Positions 1-6,409 of a DNA stretch of 10,861 nucleotides are shown in pieces. The notes beneath the pieces were generated by a model. That model made no database searches. It was given only the letters and a program-made list of their open reading frames with translations, and had not been told where the DNA came from. The DNA comes from an uncultured Flavobacterium sp. (GTDB lineage Bacteria > Bacteroidota > Bacteroidia > Flavobacteriales > Flavobacteriaceae): NCBI RefSeq assembly GCF_946481155.1, contig NZ_CAMLMK010000090.1, positions 1-10,861 of the forward strand, given 5' to 3'. The translations under genes and the position numbers were made by a program. The stretch's first letter is position 1; each line of letters opens with the position of its first letter.

Positions 1-479
1 AACTTCGGATAGAATTCCGGATTGTGCTTATCGCAGGCATTTTTGCAGGTTTGATGAAAATGTTTTGCATCTTCTTCAAATAAATAATAAGGCGTTAAAT
101 CCTGACCGCCACCAAACCATGAGTTGATGGTGTTTCCTTCTTTGTCATACATCTCAAAATAGCGCCAGTTCGCATGAACGGTTGGTGCCATTGGGTTTTT
201 CGGATGGATTACGAGACTCAGTCCGCACGCGAAAAAATCGACTTCGCCTACATTGAAATAAGTTTGCATGGCAACAGGTAACGCACCGTGAACGGCTGAA
301 ATGTTTACCCCGCCTTTTTCGATTACGTTTCCTTTTTCGATTACACGGGTTCTTCCGCCGCCGCCTTCGGGACGTTCCCAGATATCCTGGCGGAATTTTG
401 CCTGTCCATCAACATCTTCCAAACCTTTGCAGATTTGGTCCTGGAGGGTTTGTATGTAGGTGTAGAATTTATTTTTCAT
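1..479 (-). CDS. hemF: Oxygen-dependent coproporphyrinogen-III oxidase, 3' part beyond window
   Basis: HemF oxidatively decarboxylates two propionates of coproporphyrinogen III, using O2, to give protoporphyrinogen IX in the cytoplasm. The frame opens with ATG at 477-479 and stays open to the left edge, giving about 159 residues of a family usually near 300. Family hallmarks are clear: WERPEGGGGRTRVIEKG near residues 33-49, then EKGGVNIS, a PTVHANWRYFEMY strand, and SWFGGGQDLTPYYLFEEDAKHFH, which corresponds to the conserved active-site region. The start lies 26 bp downstream of the hemE stop, so it is probably the last of the hem genes read from hemA. The oxygen-dependent type, rather than the radical-SAM HemN, suggests heme synthesis under aerobic conditions. 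The C-terminal part is not visible, so whether the gene is intact cannot be judged. Confidence 0.96.
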   Translation of the reverse strand, partial: MKNKFYTYIQTLQDQICKGLEDVDGQAKFRQDIWERPEGGGGRTRVIEKGNVIEKGGVNISAVHGALPVAMQTYFNVGEVDFFACGLSLVIHPKNPMAPTVHANWRYFEMYDKEGNTINSWFGGGQDLTPYYLFEEDAKHFHQTCKNACDKHNPEFYPK

Positions 480-481
480 TG

Positions 482-515
482 CTGCTAACTGAATACTGCG
501 ACTGCTTACTGATTA
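482..515. repeat. Heptad-like CTG repeat spanning the hemE stop codon
   Basis: On the plus strand CTG occurs at 482, 489, 496, 502 and 509, that is with spacings of 7, 7, 6 and 7 nt, and the bases between are mostly A/T. The tract fills the hemE-hemF junction and includes the hemE TAA (506-508). A related period-7 tract lies at the hemD-hemE junction. The function is unknown; it may be a slippage-generated microsatellite. Confidence 0.7.
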
Positions 516-1531
516 TATTCTTTCACCGCTTCGATAAACGCTTTCGCGTGATCCACCGGAATATTCGGTAAAATCCCGTGACCTAAGTTCACAATATATT
601 TGTCTTTCCCAAATTCGTCGATCATTTCGTGTACCATTTTCTTGATGGTTGGGATTGGCGACAATAAACGGCTTGGATCAAAATTTCCTTGTAGCGTAAT
701 GTTTCCGCCAGTCAGATATCTTGCGTTTCTTGCGGAACATGTCCAATCCACACCAAGCGCAGAAGCTTTCGATTTTGCCATATCATTCAGGGCAAACCAG
801 CAGCCTTTTCCGAAAACGATTACTTCCGTGTCATCCGCTAAGGCTTCTACGATTTGGTTGATGTATTTCCACGAGAATTCCTGGTAATCTACCGGAGATA
901 GCATTCCACCCCAAGAATCAAAAATCTGAACCGCATTTACGCCGGCTTTCACTTTTTCCTTCAGGTATAAAATTGTGGTGTCCGTAATTTTCTGTAATAA
1001 GGTATGCGCCGCCACGGGATTTGAAAAACAGAATCCTTTTGCAGTATCAAAGCTTTTCGAGCCTTTTCCTTCCACTGCATAACAGAAGATGGTCCAAGGC
1101 GAGCCAGCGAAACCAATCAACGGCACTTCATCGTTCAGCATTTCTTTAGTTAGCTTGATGGCGTCCATTACGTAACCCAGGCTTTCTTCGATATTCGGAA
1201 TGAAAACCTGATTCACCTGCTCCATGGTACGGATCGGGTCTGGGATAATAGGACCTAAATTGTCTTTCAGTTCTACGTGAATCCCCATAGCCCTTGGAAC
1301 TACTAAAATATCAGAGAACAGGATTGCCGCATCCGGTTTTACGATACGAATCGGTTGCACAGTGATTTCTGCTGCCAGTTCCGGGGTTTCGCAACGGGTG
1401 AAGAAATCATATTTGTCGCGCAACGCACGAAATTCGGGTAAATATCTTCCTGCCTGACGCATCATCCAAACGGGCGGGCGTTCAACAGTTTCTCCTTTTA
1501 GGGCTCTTAAAAATAGGTCGTTCTTTATCAT
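506..1531 (-). CDS. hemE: Uroporphyrinogen decarboxylase
   Basis: HemE removes the four acetate carboxyls of uroporphyrinogen III to give coproporphyrinogen III, in the cytoplasm and without a cofactor. The 341-aa product is the normal family length. The N-terminal signature [18 protein letters not shown] (residues 18-35) carries the two substrate-binding arginines, Arg25 and Arg29. Asp74 in LFSDILVVP matches the catalytic aspartate. GFAGSPWT (140-147) is the second family signature, and His318 in VNLGHGILP is the conserved C-terminal histidine. The ATG start places the first signature at the expected distance. It sits 54 bp after hemD, the largest gap in the operon, and that gap holds a heptad repeat. 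No sign of damage is seen. Confidence 0.98.
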   Translation of the reverse strand: MIKNDLFLRALKGETVERPPVWMMRQAGRYLPEFRALRDKYDFFTRCETPELAAEITVQPIRIVKPDAAILFSDILVVPRAMGIHVELKDNLGPIIPDPIRTMEQVNQVFIPNIEESLGYVMDAIKLTKEMLNDEVPLIGFAGSPWTIFCYAVEGKGSKSFDTAKGFCFSNPVAAHTLLQKITDTTILYLKEKVKAGVNAVQIFDSWGGMLSPVDYQEFSWKYINQIVEALADDTEVIVFGKGCWFALNDMAKSKASALGVDWTCSARNARYLTGGNITLQGNFDPSRLLSPIPTIKKMVHEMIDEFGKDKYIVNLGHGILPNIPVDHAKAFIEAVKEYNQ

Positions 1532-1534
1532 AAT

Positions 1535-1562
1535 ACAGTTTGCGGTTTACAGTTTACAGTTT
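1535..1562. repeat. Four tandem 7-bp repeats between hemD and hemE
   Basis: Read on the plus strand the units are ACAGTTT (1535-1541), GCGGTTT (1542-1548), ACAGTTT (1549-1555) and ACAGTTT (1556-1562): three identical copies and one variant in exact 7-bp register. The tract lies just upstream of the hemE start, inside the leader between hemD and hemE. It resembles the tract at the hemE-hemF junction, which is in the opposite orientation. Confidence 0.9.
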
Positions 1563-1585
1563 TGAAAGTGTAAAAAAACCACTAT

Positions 1586-2257
1586 TTATTTAAATTCATT
1601 TATGCATTGGATAATCACGTTTTCAACCGAGGGCTGATTGGCGATTATAATATTTTTGATTCCGGATTGCGATGCGGTTTCGGCAGTTGTTTCGCCGATA
1701 CAGAAGGCAATTTCGGAGGTGATTTTATTCTGTTTCAGGTAGCTTTCAATGGCTGACGGACTGAAAAACAGTATCCCGTCCACTTTTGAATCAATTTTTT
1801 GCGGAGTCAGTATTGTTTCGTATACCTCAATTTCGTTGAATTCGATTCCCGCTTCGGTTAAAGCTTCCGGTAAGACATCACGACGCAGATTTCCGCTGAA
1901 AAATGTGTAACTGTCGTTGGGGTAAATCAATGTGATAATTTCGGCTAAATCGGCTGCATAACCCATATGAGCCACAACTGTAAAACCATTTTCCTCGAGT
2001 AAGGCTTTGGTTTTTGATCCTACACAGAATACTTTTTTCGATTTCAACGTTTCGCTATTCGGATGCTGTAAAATACTTTGTACGGCATTCTGACTTGTGA
2101 AAATCAGGTTATCGTTTGTATTTTTTATGTCGAAATCGTTGGTTTTGGTTTCGATAAAATCAGCTTCCAGTACAGAAAAATCGGCATTCAGCAGAAACTG
2201 CTTCTGATTGCTCAAAAGCTTTTTGGTAGACAGTATGCGAATTTGTTCTTTAGCCAC
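1586..2257 (-). CDS. hemD: Uroporphyrinogen-III synthase
   Basis: HemD closes hydroxymethylbilane with inversion of ring D to give uroporphyrinogen III. The family is poorly conserved, and the assignment rests on both sequence and position between hemC and hemE. Visible family patterns are NLIFTSQNAVQSI (about residues 50-62), FCVGSKTKALLEENGF, FFSGNLRRDVLPEALTEAGI with the following EVYET, ILFFSPSAIESYL, and AFCIGETTAETASQSGI near the C-terminus. These are the alternating strand-helix units of the two-lobed HemD fold. The 223-aa length is usual. The start codon is GTG (2255-2257); the next internal Met is far inside, and GTG leaves only 11 bp after the hemC stop, which suits tight coupling. 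Confidence 0.93.
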   Translation of the reverse strand: MAKEQIRILSTKKLLSNQKQFLLNADFSVLEADFIETKTNDFDIKNTNDNLIFTSQNAVQSILQHPNSETLKSKKVFCVGSKTKALLEENGFTVVAHMGYAADLAEIITLIYPNDSYTFFSGNLRRDVLPEALTEAGIEFNEIEVYETILTPQKIDSKVDGILFFSPSAIESYLKQNKITSEIAFCIGETTAETASQSGIKNIIIANQPSVENVIIQCINEFK

Positions 2258-2268
2258 GAATACGTGAA

Positions 2269-3192
2269 TTATTTTTTTAATTTTTGTTTGATGTCAGCCA
2301 TTAACTCCGAGCCTCCATTATTTAAAATCTCCTGTGCGGAATGATAGCCTAATTTTTTCCATTCTTCAATCGGTACGACTTTATTGCTTTCGAATTTCTC
2401 GCTTCCGTCTAACGAAAACAGTACGCCGTTGAAATGGATCGTATCTTCAATTTCATTATAGCGGGCCAATGCCCCAATTGGAGCCGTACAGCCGCCTTCC
2501 AGTGTTCTTAAAAACTGGCGTTCGATGTAAGTACAGATTTCGGTTTCGATATGATTTAATTGTGCCAGAGCATCTAAAGCAAATTCGTCGTTTTCCATCG
2601 CCACGACCATCATCGCGCCTTGTGCCGGTGCGGGAATCATCCAGTCTAAATCAATATAGGTTTCAGGTTTCAGGTTGATGCGTTCCAGTCCGGCTGCTGC
2701 GAATACTGCGCCATCCCAGTCGTTTTCCTGCAATTTCTGCATGCGGGTATTTACGTTTCCGCGTAAATCGACCACTGTATGATCAGGATATTTGTTCAGC
2801 CATTGTGCCTGACGGCGTAGGCTTCCGGTGGCAACAGTTCCTTTTCCGTTTAAGAAATCGGTATTGCCTTTGTGGACTAAGATATCTAAAACAGTAGCTC
2901 TTTCCAGAACTGCGGCCTGAACAATGCCTTGTGGTAAAGCGGTAGGCACATCTTTCATGGAGTGCACCGCGATGTCAATCTTTCCGGAAATCATGGCTGC
3001 ATCAAGGGTTTTGGTGAAAATTCCGGTGATGCCCAATTCGTAAAGCGGTTTGTCTAGGATGATGTCGCCGGTAGATTTTACGGCAACTATTTCTGTGGAA
3101 TAGCCGAGCTGCTGCAATTGATGTTCAACAGTGTGCGCCTGCCAAAGGGCCAGTTCGCTGTCGCGGGTTCCAATGCGTATGGTTTTAGTCAT
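2269..3192 (-). CDS. hemC: Porphobilinogen deaminase (hydroxymethylbilane synthase)
   Basis: HemC joins four porphobilinogen molecules into linear hydroxymethylbilane on a covalently bound dipyrromethane cofactor. The 307-aa product is family length. The N-terminus RIGTRDSELALWQA (6-19) is characteristic. HSMKDVPT (77-84) carries the catalytic Asp81, LRGNVNTRMQKL (143-154) includes conserved arginines, and PAPAQGAM (188-195) lies in the substrate cleft. Cys235 in EGGCTAPIGA is the cofactor attachment residue. Its ATG lies inside the end of hemA: the two reading frames overlap by 8 bp (3185-3192), which points to translational coupling of the first and third pathway enzymes. It is apparently intact. 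Confidence 0.98.
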   Translation of the reverse strand: MTKTIRIGTRDSELALWQAHTVEHQLQQLGYSTEIVAVKSTGDIILDKPLYELGITGIFTKTLDAAMISGKIDIAVHSMKDVPTALPQGIVQAAVLERATVLDILVHKGNTDFLNGKGTVATGSLRRQAQWLNKYPDHTVVDLRGNVNTRMQKLQENDWDGAVFAAAGLERINLKPETYIDLDWMIPAPAQGAMMVVAMENDEFALDALAQLNHIETEICTYIERQFLRTLEGGCTAPIGALARYNEIEDTIHFNGVLFSLDGSEKFESNKVVPIEEWKKLGYHSAQEILNNGGSELMADIKQKLKK

Positions 3193-4444
3193 TTTTTACA
3201 TTTTCTATCTGGAAGATCTTTTCAATCCACTCGATGCTTTCATCGACCATGGTGTTGTCGTCTTTCAGATGATTGGCAAAATGGGTTGTGATTTTCTGAA
3301 TGATGCGGTTGCTGATGATTTCTGCCTGTTCCTCATCAAAATTGCTGATTTTCTTGCGCTGGAAATTCAGCTCGTTGTCTTTAATCGTATTCAGTTTTTC
3401 TTTCAGGGCATGGATGGTTGGCGCAAATTTTCGTGCCTTGGTCCAGCTGATGAATTCGTCTTTGATTTCTTCAATAATAGCTTCGGCGGCCGGGATATGC
3501 TTGCGGCGGTTTTCCAGAGTCTCATCCGTCATTTGCGAAAGATGATCCATATGTACCAAAGTTACGTTTTCCAGTTCCTGAACATTTTCGTTTACGTTTT
3601 TCGGAATCGATAGATCTAAAATCAGCAATGGTTTTTTCAGGTTCAGGATGGCTTTGTCAATCGTAGGGTTTTGCGCTCCTGTAGCAACAACAAGTACATC
3701 TGCTTTCTGGATTTCAAGCTGTAAATCGGCGTAATCTTTTACGATCAGGTTGAATTTGCCTGCTATTTTCTCCGCTTTGTCTTTCGTACGGTTGATTAAG
3801 GTGATGTGCTCGTTTTTGGTATGCTTGATTAAATTCTCGCAGGTGTTTCTACCGATTTTTCCTGTTCCGAAAAGAAGGATATTTTTATTGGAAATGTCTT
3901 CCACATTGTTGAAAATGTAACGAACAGCAGCGAACGACACCGAAGTCGCTCCTGAAGAAATCTCGGTTTCATTTTTAATGCGTTTACTTGCCTGAATCAC
4001 AGCATTCACCAAGCGTTCCATATAATTGTTGGTAACGCCTTCGCTCTTGCTTGCCACAAAACTGGTCTTGATCTGGCTGATGATTTCAAAATCGCCTAAA
4101 ATCTGGCTGTCCAAACCGGTTCCAACGCGGAACATATGATTGATCGCCTCTGTATTTTTATAAACATAGGCCACCTGCTGAAAATCTTCAACGGTGCCCT
4201 GGCTATTGTCGCACATCAGTTTGATTAACTGAAACGGGTGTTGTGCGAATCCGTAAATTTCGGTTCGGTTGCAGGTGGAAGTCACGATTAAACTTTCGAT
4301 TCCTTCTCTTTTGGCTTGTTGTAATAAGTTCACTTTAGCGTCTGTATCCAGGCTAAATTTCCCTCTAATCTCAGCATCTGCTTTCTTATAGCTCAATCCA
4401 ACGACATAGAATGAAGCAGGCTTTGATATTGTATTGTTTTCCAT
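3185..4444 (-). CDS. hemA: Glutamyl-tRNA reductase
   Basis: HemA reduces glutamyl-tRNA(Glu) with NADPH to glutamate-1-semialdehyde, the committed step of the C5 route to 5-aminolevulinate. The 419-aa protein shows the catalytic Cys58 in STCNRTEIYG, GTGLDSQILGDFEI (108-121) from the tRNA/substrate domain, the Rossmann-type LLFGTGKIGRNTCENL (190-205) for NADPH, and VVATGAQNP (252-260). The C-terminal helical region ends in SIEWIEKIF. It is the first gene of the operon, with a candidate Bacteroidota -7 element (TACTTTTG) about 28 bp before the ATG. As the committed enzyme it is the natural control point, and a divergent AraC-type regulator lies directly opposite; a regulatory link is inferred only. 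Confidence 0.98.
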   Translation of the reverse strand: MENNTISKPASFYVVGLSYKKADAEIRGKFSLDTDAKVNLLQQAKREGIESLIVTSTCNRTEIYGFAQHPFQLIKLMCDNSQGTVEDFQQVAYVYKNTEAINHMFRVGTGLDSQILGDFEIISQIKTSFVASKSEGVTNNYMERLVNAVIQASKRIKNETEISSGATSVSFAAVRYIFNNVEDISNKNILLFGTGKIGRNTCENLIKHTKNEHITLINRTKDKAEKIAGKFNLIVKDYADLQLEIQKADVLVVATGAQNPTIDKAILNLKKPLLILDLSIPKNVNENVQELENVTLVHMDHLSQMTDETLENRRKHIPAAEAIIEEIKDEFISWTKARKFAPTIHALKEKLNTIKDNELNFQRKKISNFDEEQAEIISNRIIQKITTHFANHLKDDNTMVDESIEWIEKIFQIENVKND

Positions 4445-4472
4445 GCTTTTTCACTTTTTACTAAAAGTTAAA

Positions 4473-4480
4473 CAAAAGTA
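4473..4480 (-). promoter_or_regulatory. Candidate -7 element for hemA operon
   Basis: Read on the minus strand this is TACTTTTG, a full match to the Bacteroidota -7 consensus TAnnTTTG, ending 28 bp before the hemA ATG. No TTG is seen at the usual 17-23 bp upstream, so the -33 element is weak or absent and an activator may be needed. The match alone is short. Confidence 0.5.
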
Positions 4481-4562
4481 TTACTATCCCATTTATAAAA
4501 ATAACGCTGGAGGGACTTTTTGTGTCGCTCAGGGATATTTTAATCGAAAATCGCTGTTACAA

Positions 4563-4573
4563 TGTAAATTACA
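4563..4573. promoter_or_regulatory. 11-bp palindrome in the hemA-regulator divergent region
   Basis: TGTAA (4563-4567), a single A, and TTACA (4569-4573) form a perfect palindrome in the 231-bp region between hemA and the divergent regulator. It is a candidate protein-binding site. It is short and AT-rich, so chance is a real alternative. Confidence 0.35.
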
Positions 4574-4609
4574 CTAAATTTGCACTAGAATCAACCCTTT
4601 AGAAAACAC

Positions 4610-4641
4610 TTGTTTAGAACAATTCTAAATAAATATCTTTG
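4610..4641 (+). promoter_or_regulatory. Bacteroidota-type promoter of the AraC-family gene
   Basis: TTG at 4610-4612, a 21-bp spacer, and TATCTTTG at 4634-4641 match the Bacteroidota housekeeping pattern TTG-N17-23-TAnnTTTG. Transcription would begin some 5-7 bp later, leaving a leader of about 30 nt before the ATG at 4676. A second -7-like octamer, TAAATTTG at 4575-4582, lacks a TTG partner. Confidence 0.65.
4613..4629. promoter_or_regulatory. 17-bp inverted repeat inside the regulator promoter, candidate operator
   Basis: TTTAGAA (4613-4619), CAA, TTCTAAA (4623-4629) is a perfect inverted repeat with 7-bp arms. It lies exactly between the -33 and -7 elements of the regulator promoter, so a bound protein would block RNA polymerase. 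The half-site core TAGAA recurs as direct copies at 4586-4590, 4600-4604 and 4615-4619, spaced 14-15 bp. Autoregulation by the adjacent AraC-type protein is a natural guess but is not shown. Confidence 0.55.
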
Positions 4642-4675
4642 ATCGGAAGATTACTATTTACATAAAAATATCGCT

Positions 4676-5542
4676 ATGGGTTCTCAAGAAGAGATAAAAA
4701 TTGAAGAAGATTTTATTTTGATCCGGTTTCAGAATGATTCGGACAGTGTTTTTCATTTTGAACGTCAGGTAAATACAGGGCTGATTCAGTTTCACTTTGG
4801 ACTGAAAGGGGATGCTAAATTTATTTTCAACCAGGGAAATTATGCTTTGGAACTGAAAGAAGAAAAATCGCTTTTGCTGTATAATCCGCAGAAAGAATTG
4901 CCGCTTCAGGTTGAAATTGCGCCAAAATCGTGGGTCATTTCTGTATTGGTTTCCATAAAAAAATTCCACGGTTTGTTTTCAGAGCAGGCGGAACATATTC
5001 CATTCTTAAGCGACGAAAACAAAGACAAAAAGTATTACGGGGAAGAGAATATCAGTCCGTCGATGGCTATTGTACTGAATCAGATGTTTCATTATTCGCT
5101 GAATCCGTCTATCAAAAACATGTATTACAAAGGGAAAGGTTATGAATTGCTGAGTTTGTTCTTCAACCGAAATGAAGATCCGAATGCAGAACAATGTCCG
5201 TTCCTGATTGATGAAGAAAACGTCTTAAAGCTTAAAAAAGCGAAGGAAATTGTCATTGCCAATATGGCCGAACCTCCGGGATTGCAGGAATTAGCGGATC
5301 AGGTAGGATTGAATCTGAAAAAACTGAAGATGGGTTTCAAACAGATTTACGGTGATACAGTGTATGGATTTCTTTTTGATTATAAGATGGAACACGCCCG
5401 CCGACTTTTGGATTCCGGCTCGTATAACGTAAACGAAGTAGGCCTTAAAATCGGGTATAGCACAGCAAGCCATTTTATTGCGGCTTTCAAGAAAAAATAT
5501 GGCACCACACCGAAGAAATATCTTTTGGAGAAAAGCACTTAA
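4676..5542 (+). CDS. AraC-family transcriptional regulator, PchR-like C-terminus
   Basis: A 288-aa cytoplasmic DNA-binding protein. The C-terminal 100 residues form a complete AraC/XylS double helix-turn-helix: first HTH LQELADQVGLNLKKLKMGFK (203-222), linker FLFDYKMEHARRLL (232-245), second HTH NVNEVGLKIGYSTASHF (251-267), and the closing FKKKYGTTPKKYL (271-283). The NLKKLKMGF and YGDTVYGFL wording resembles PchR/YbtA-type siderophore regulators more than sugar regulators. The N-terminal half (about 1-160) is beta-rich and unrecognised, perhaps a cupin-like sensor. ATG 4676 follows an A-rich leader. It is divergent from hemA and convergent with the secreted-protein operon, so control of heme synthesis or of iron/heme supply is plausible. 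The ligand and targets are unknown. Confidence 0.9.
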   Translation: MGSQEEIKIEEDFILIRFQNDSDSVFHFERQVNTGLIQFHFGLKGDAKFIFNQGNYALELKEEKSLLLYNPQKELPLQVEIAPKSWVISVLVSIKKFHGLFSEQAEHIPFLSDENKDKKYYGEENISPSMAIVLNQMFHYSLNPSIKNMYYKGKGYELLSLFFNRNEDPNAEQCPFLIDEENVLKLKKAKEIVIANMAEPPGLQELADQVGLNLKKLKMGFKQIYGDTVYGFLFDYKMEHARRLLDSGSYNVNEVGLKIGYSTASHFIAAFKKKYGTTPKKYLLEKST

Positions 5543-5550
5543 AAAGAAAG

Positions 5551-5573
5551 AACACCCAATCGGGTGTTTTTTT
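5551..5573. terminator. Bidirectional terminator between regulator and gene A
   Basis: AACACCC (5551-5557), loop AATC, GGGTGTT (5562-5568) form a 7-bp stem followed by a T run to 5573 on the plus strand. Read from the other strand the hairpin is followed by a pyrimidine-rich tract. It lies 8 bp after the regulator stop and 6 bp beyond the gene A stop, so it can end both convergent units. Confidence 0.85.
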
Positions 5574-5574
5574 A

Positions 5575-6405
5575 TTAGTAGTAGTAATGGGCAATTATCT
5601 GTACTTCATCATTTGTGGTTCCCAGATACATTTTCATTGCACCGGAACCGTTGGCATCGGATACCGCTAATTGTGCTGAAAACATTGGGCAATAGGTTCC
5701 GGCTGGGAGTTTTACGTAATCGCTTCCTGTATTGTGGAAATTGGTAAATTCTCCTCTGTTCAAATCCTGGTTGTTGTAATATTGTCCGCCAAGGCCTAAA
5801 CCGCCACCAATGGTTGATGTACCTCCATCGATTTCAAAAGCCCCTCCGATAAGATTCCCATCTAAATCATGGGTTACTACAGGGCCCAGGTAATTGTCCC
5901 GTCTGAAATACATCAGCGTTTGCACCGCTCTGGAATGACCGTCGTTTACCCTTTGACTGCCATTTTTTTCGATATGCCAGGAAACTGAATAATTAATTTC
6001 AATAATAGCGGGCTGTGTCAACGTAAAAGTGGAATTAGGAATGTCTCTCGGGATTCCGGCATATGTGTAACCATCCCCGTAACCGTGTTGCGTAATTTGG
6101 TTAATACTCGGCTGACTGGTATCATCGAGGTAGTTTTCAGAATCAAATAGAAGGGCCAGGTTATCCTGAACAGTTCCCAACATTAAATCACCGTCGGCGT
6201 CTACGAAGACTCTGGTTGTATTTCCAGGGCCTAGATTGTTCGGATTTGCCGGCGAACTTAGACCGTCTACGCGAACTTCTGCGGCTGAACCGGCAACATG
6301 GACACCTTGATGTGGTGTATCTGTATTAATACCAACACCTGTCTGTCCAAAAAAGAAGATAGGGGAAAGTAGTATTGCGAAGAGTGTAATTTTTTTCATA
6401 GCCAT
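5575..6405 (-). CDS. Secreted protein A of cassette 1, unknown function
   Basis: A 276-aa protein with no recognised enzymatic motif. A signal peptide (Lys-Lys, then a hydrophobic run ending FFFG) precedes Gln21. The mature start TGVGINTDTP and VHVAGS form the N-terminal module shared by all six array proteins, followed by VFVDADGDLMLG (67-77). The C-terminal domain starts at STFTLTQPAIIEINYSVSW (125-143) and ends YVKLPAGTYCPMFSAQLAV, then DEVQIIAHYYY. It pairs with A' (8354-9145): 31 of the last 44 aligned residues are identical. It carries a Gly-rich insert (about 185-203) absent from A'. ATG 6405 has a second ATG at 6399; GCT directly precedes the latter, as it does the starts of A' and B, so 6399 (274 aa) may be the real start. 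It is last in its operon, 4 bp from B. Confidence 0.88.
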   Translation of the reverse strand: MAMKKITLFAILLSPIFFFGQTGVGINTDTPHQGVHVAGSAAEVRVDGLSSPANPNNLGPGNTTRVFVDADGDLMLGTVQDNLALLFDSENYLDDTSQPSINQITQHGYGDGYTYAGIPRDIPNSTFTLTQPAIIEINYSVSWHIEKNGSQRVNDGHSRAVQTLMYFRRDNYLGPVVTHDLDGNLIGGAFEIDGGTSTIGGGLGLGGQYYNNQDLNRGEFTNFHNTGSDYVKLPAGTYCPMFSAQLAVSDANGSGAMKMYLGTTNDEVQIIAHYYY

Positions 6406-6409
6406 TTGT

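Noticed and set aside
3131..3613. 160-codon open frame on the plus strand
   Set aside because: It lies opposite hemC and hemA, both certain from catalytic motifs, and its translation is a low-quality Phe/Val-rich shadow.
4658..4969. 103-codon open frame on the minus strand opposite the regulator
   Set aside because: It overlaps the AraC-type gene and its promoter, and the product is a Phe-rich low-complexity string.
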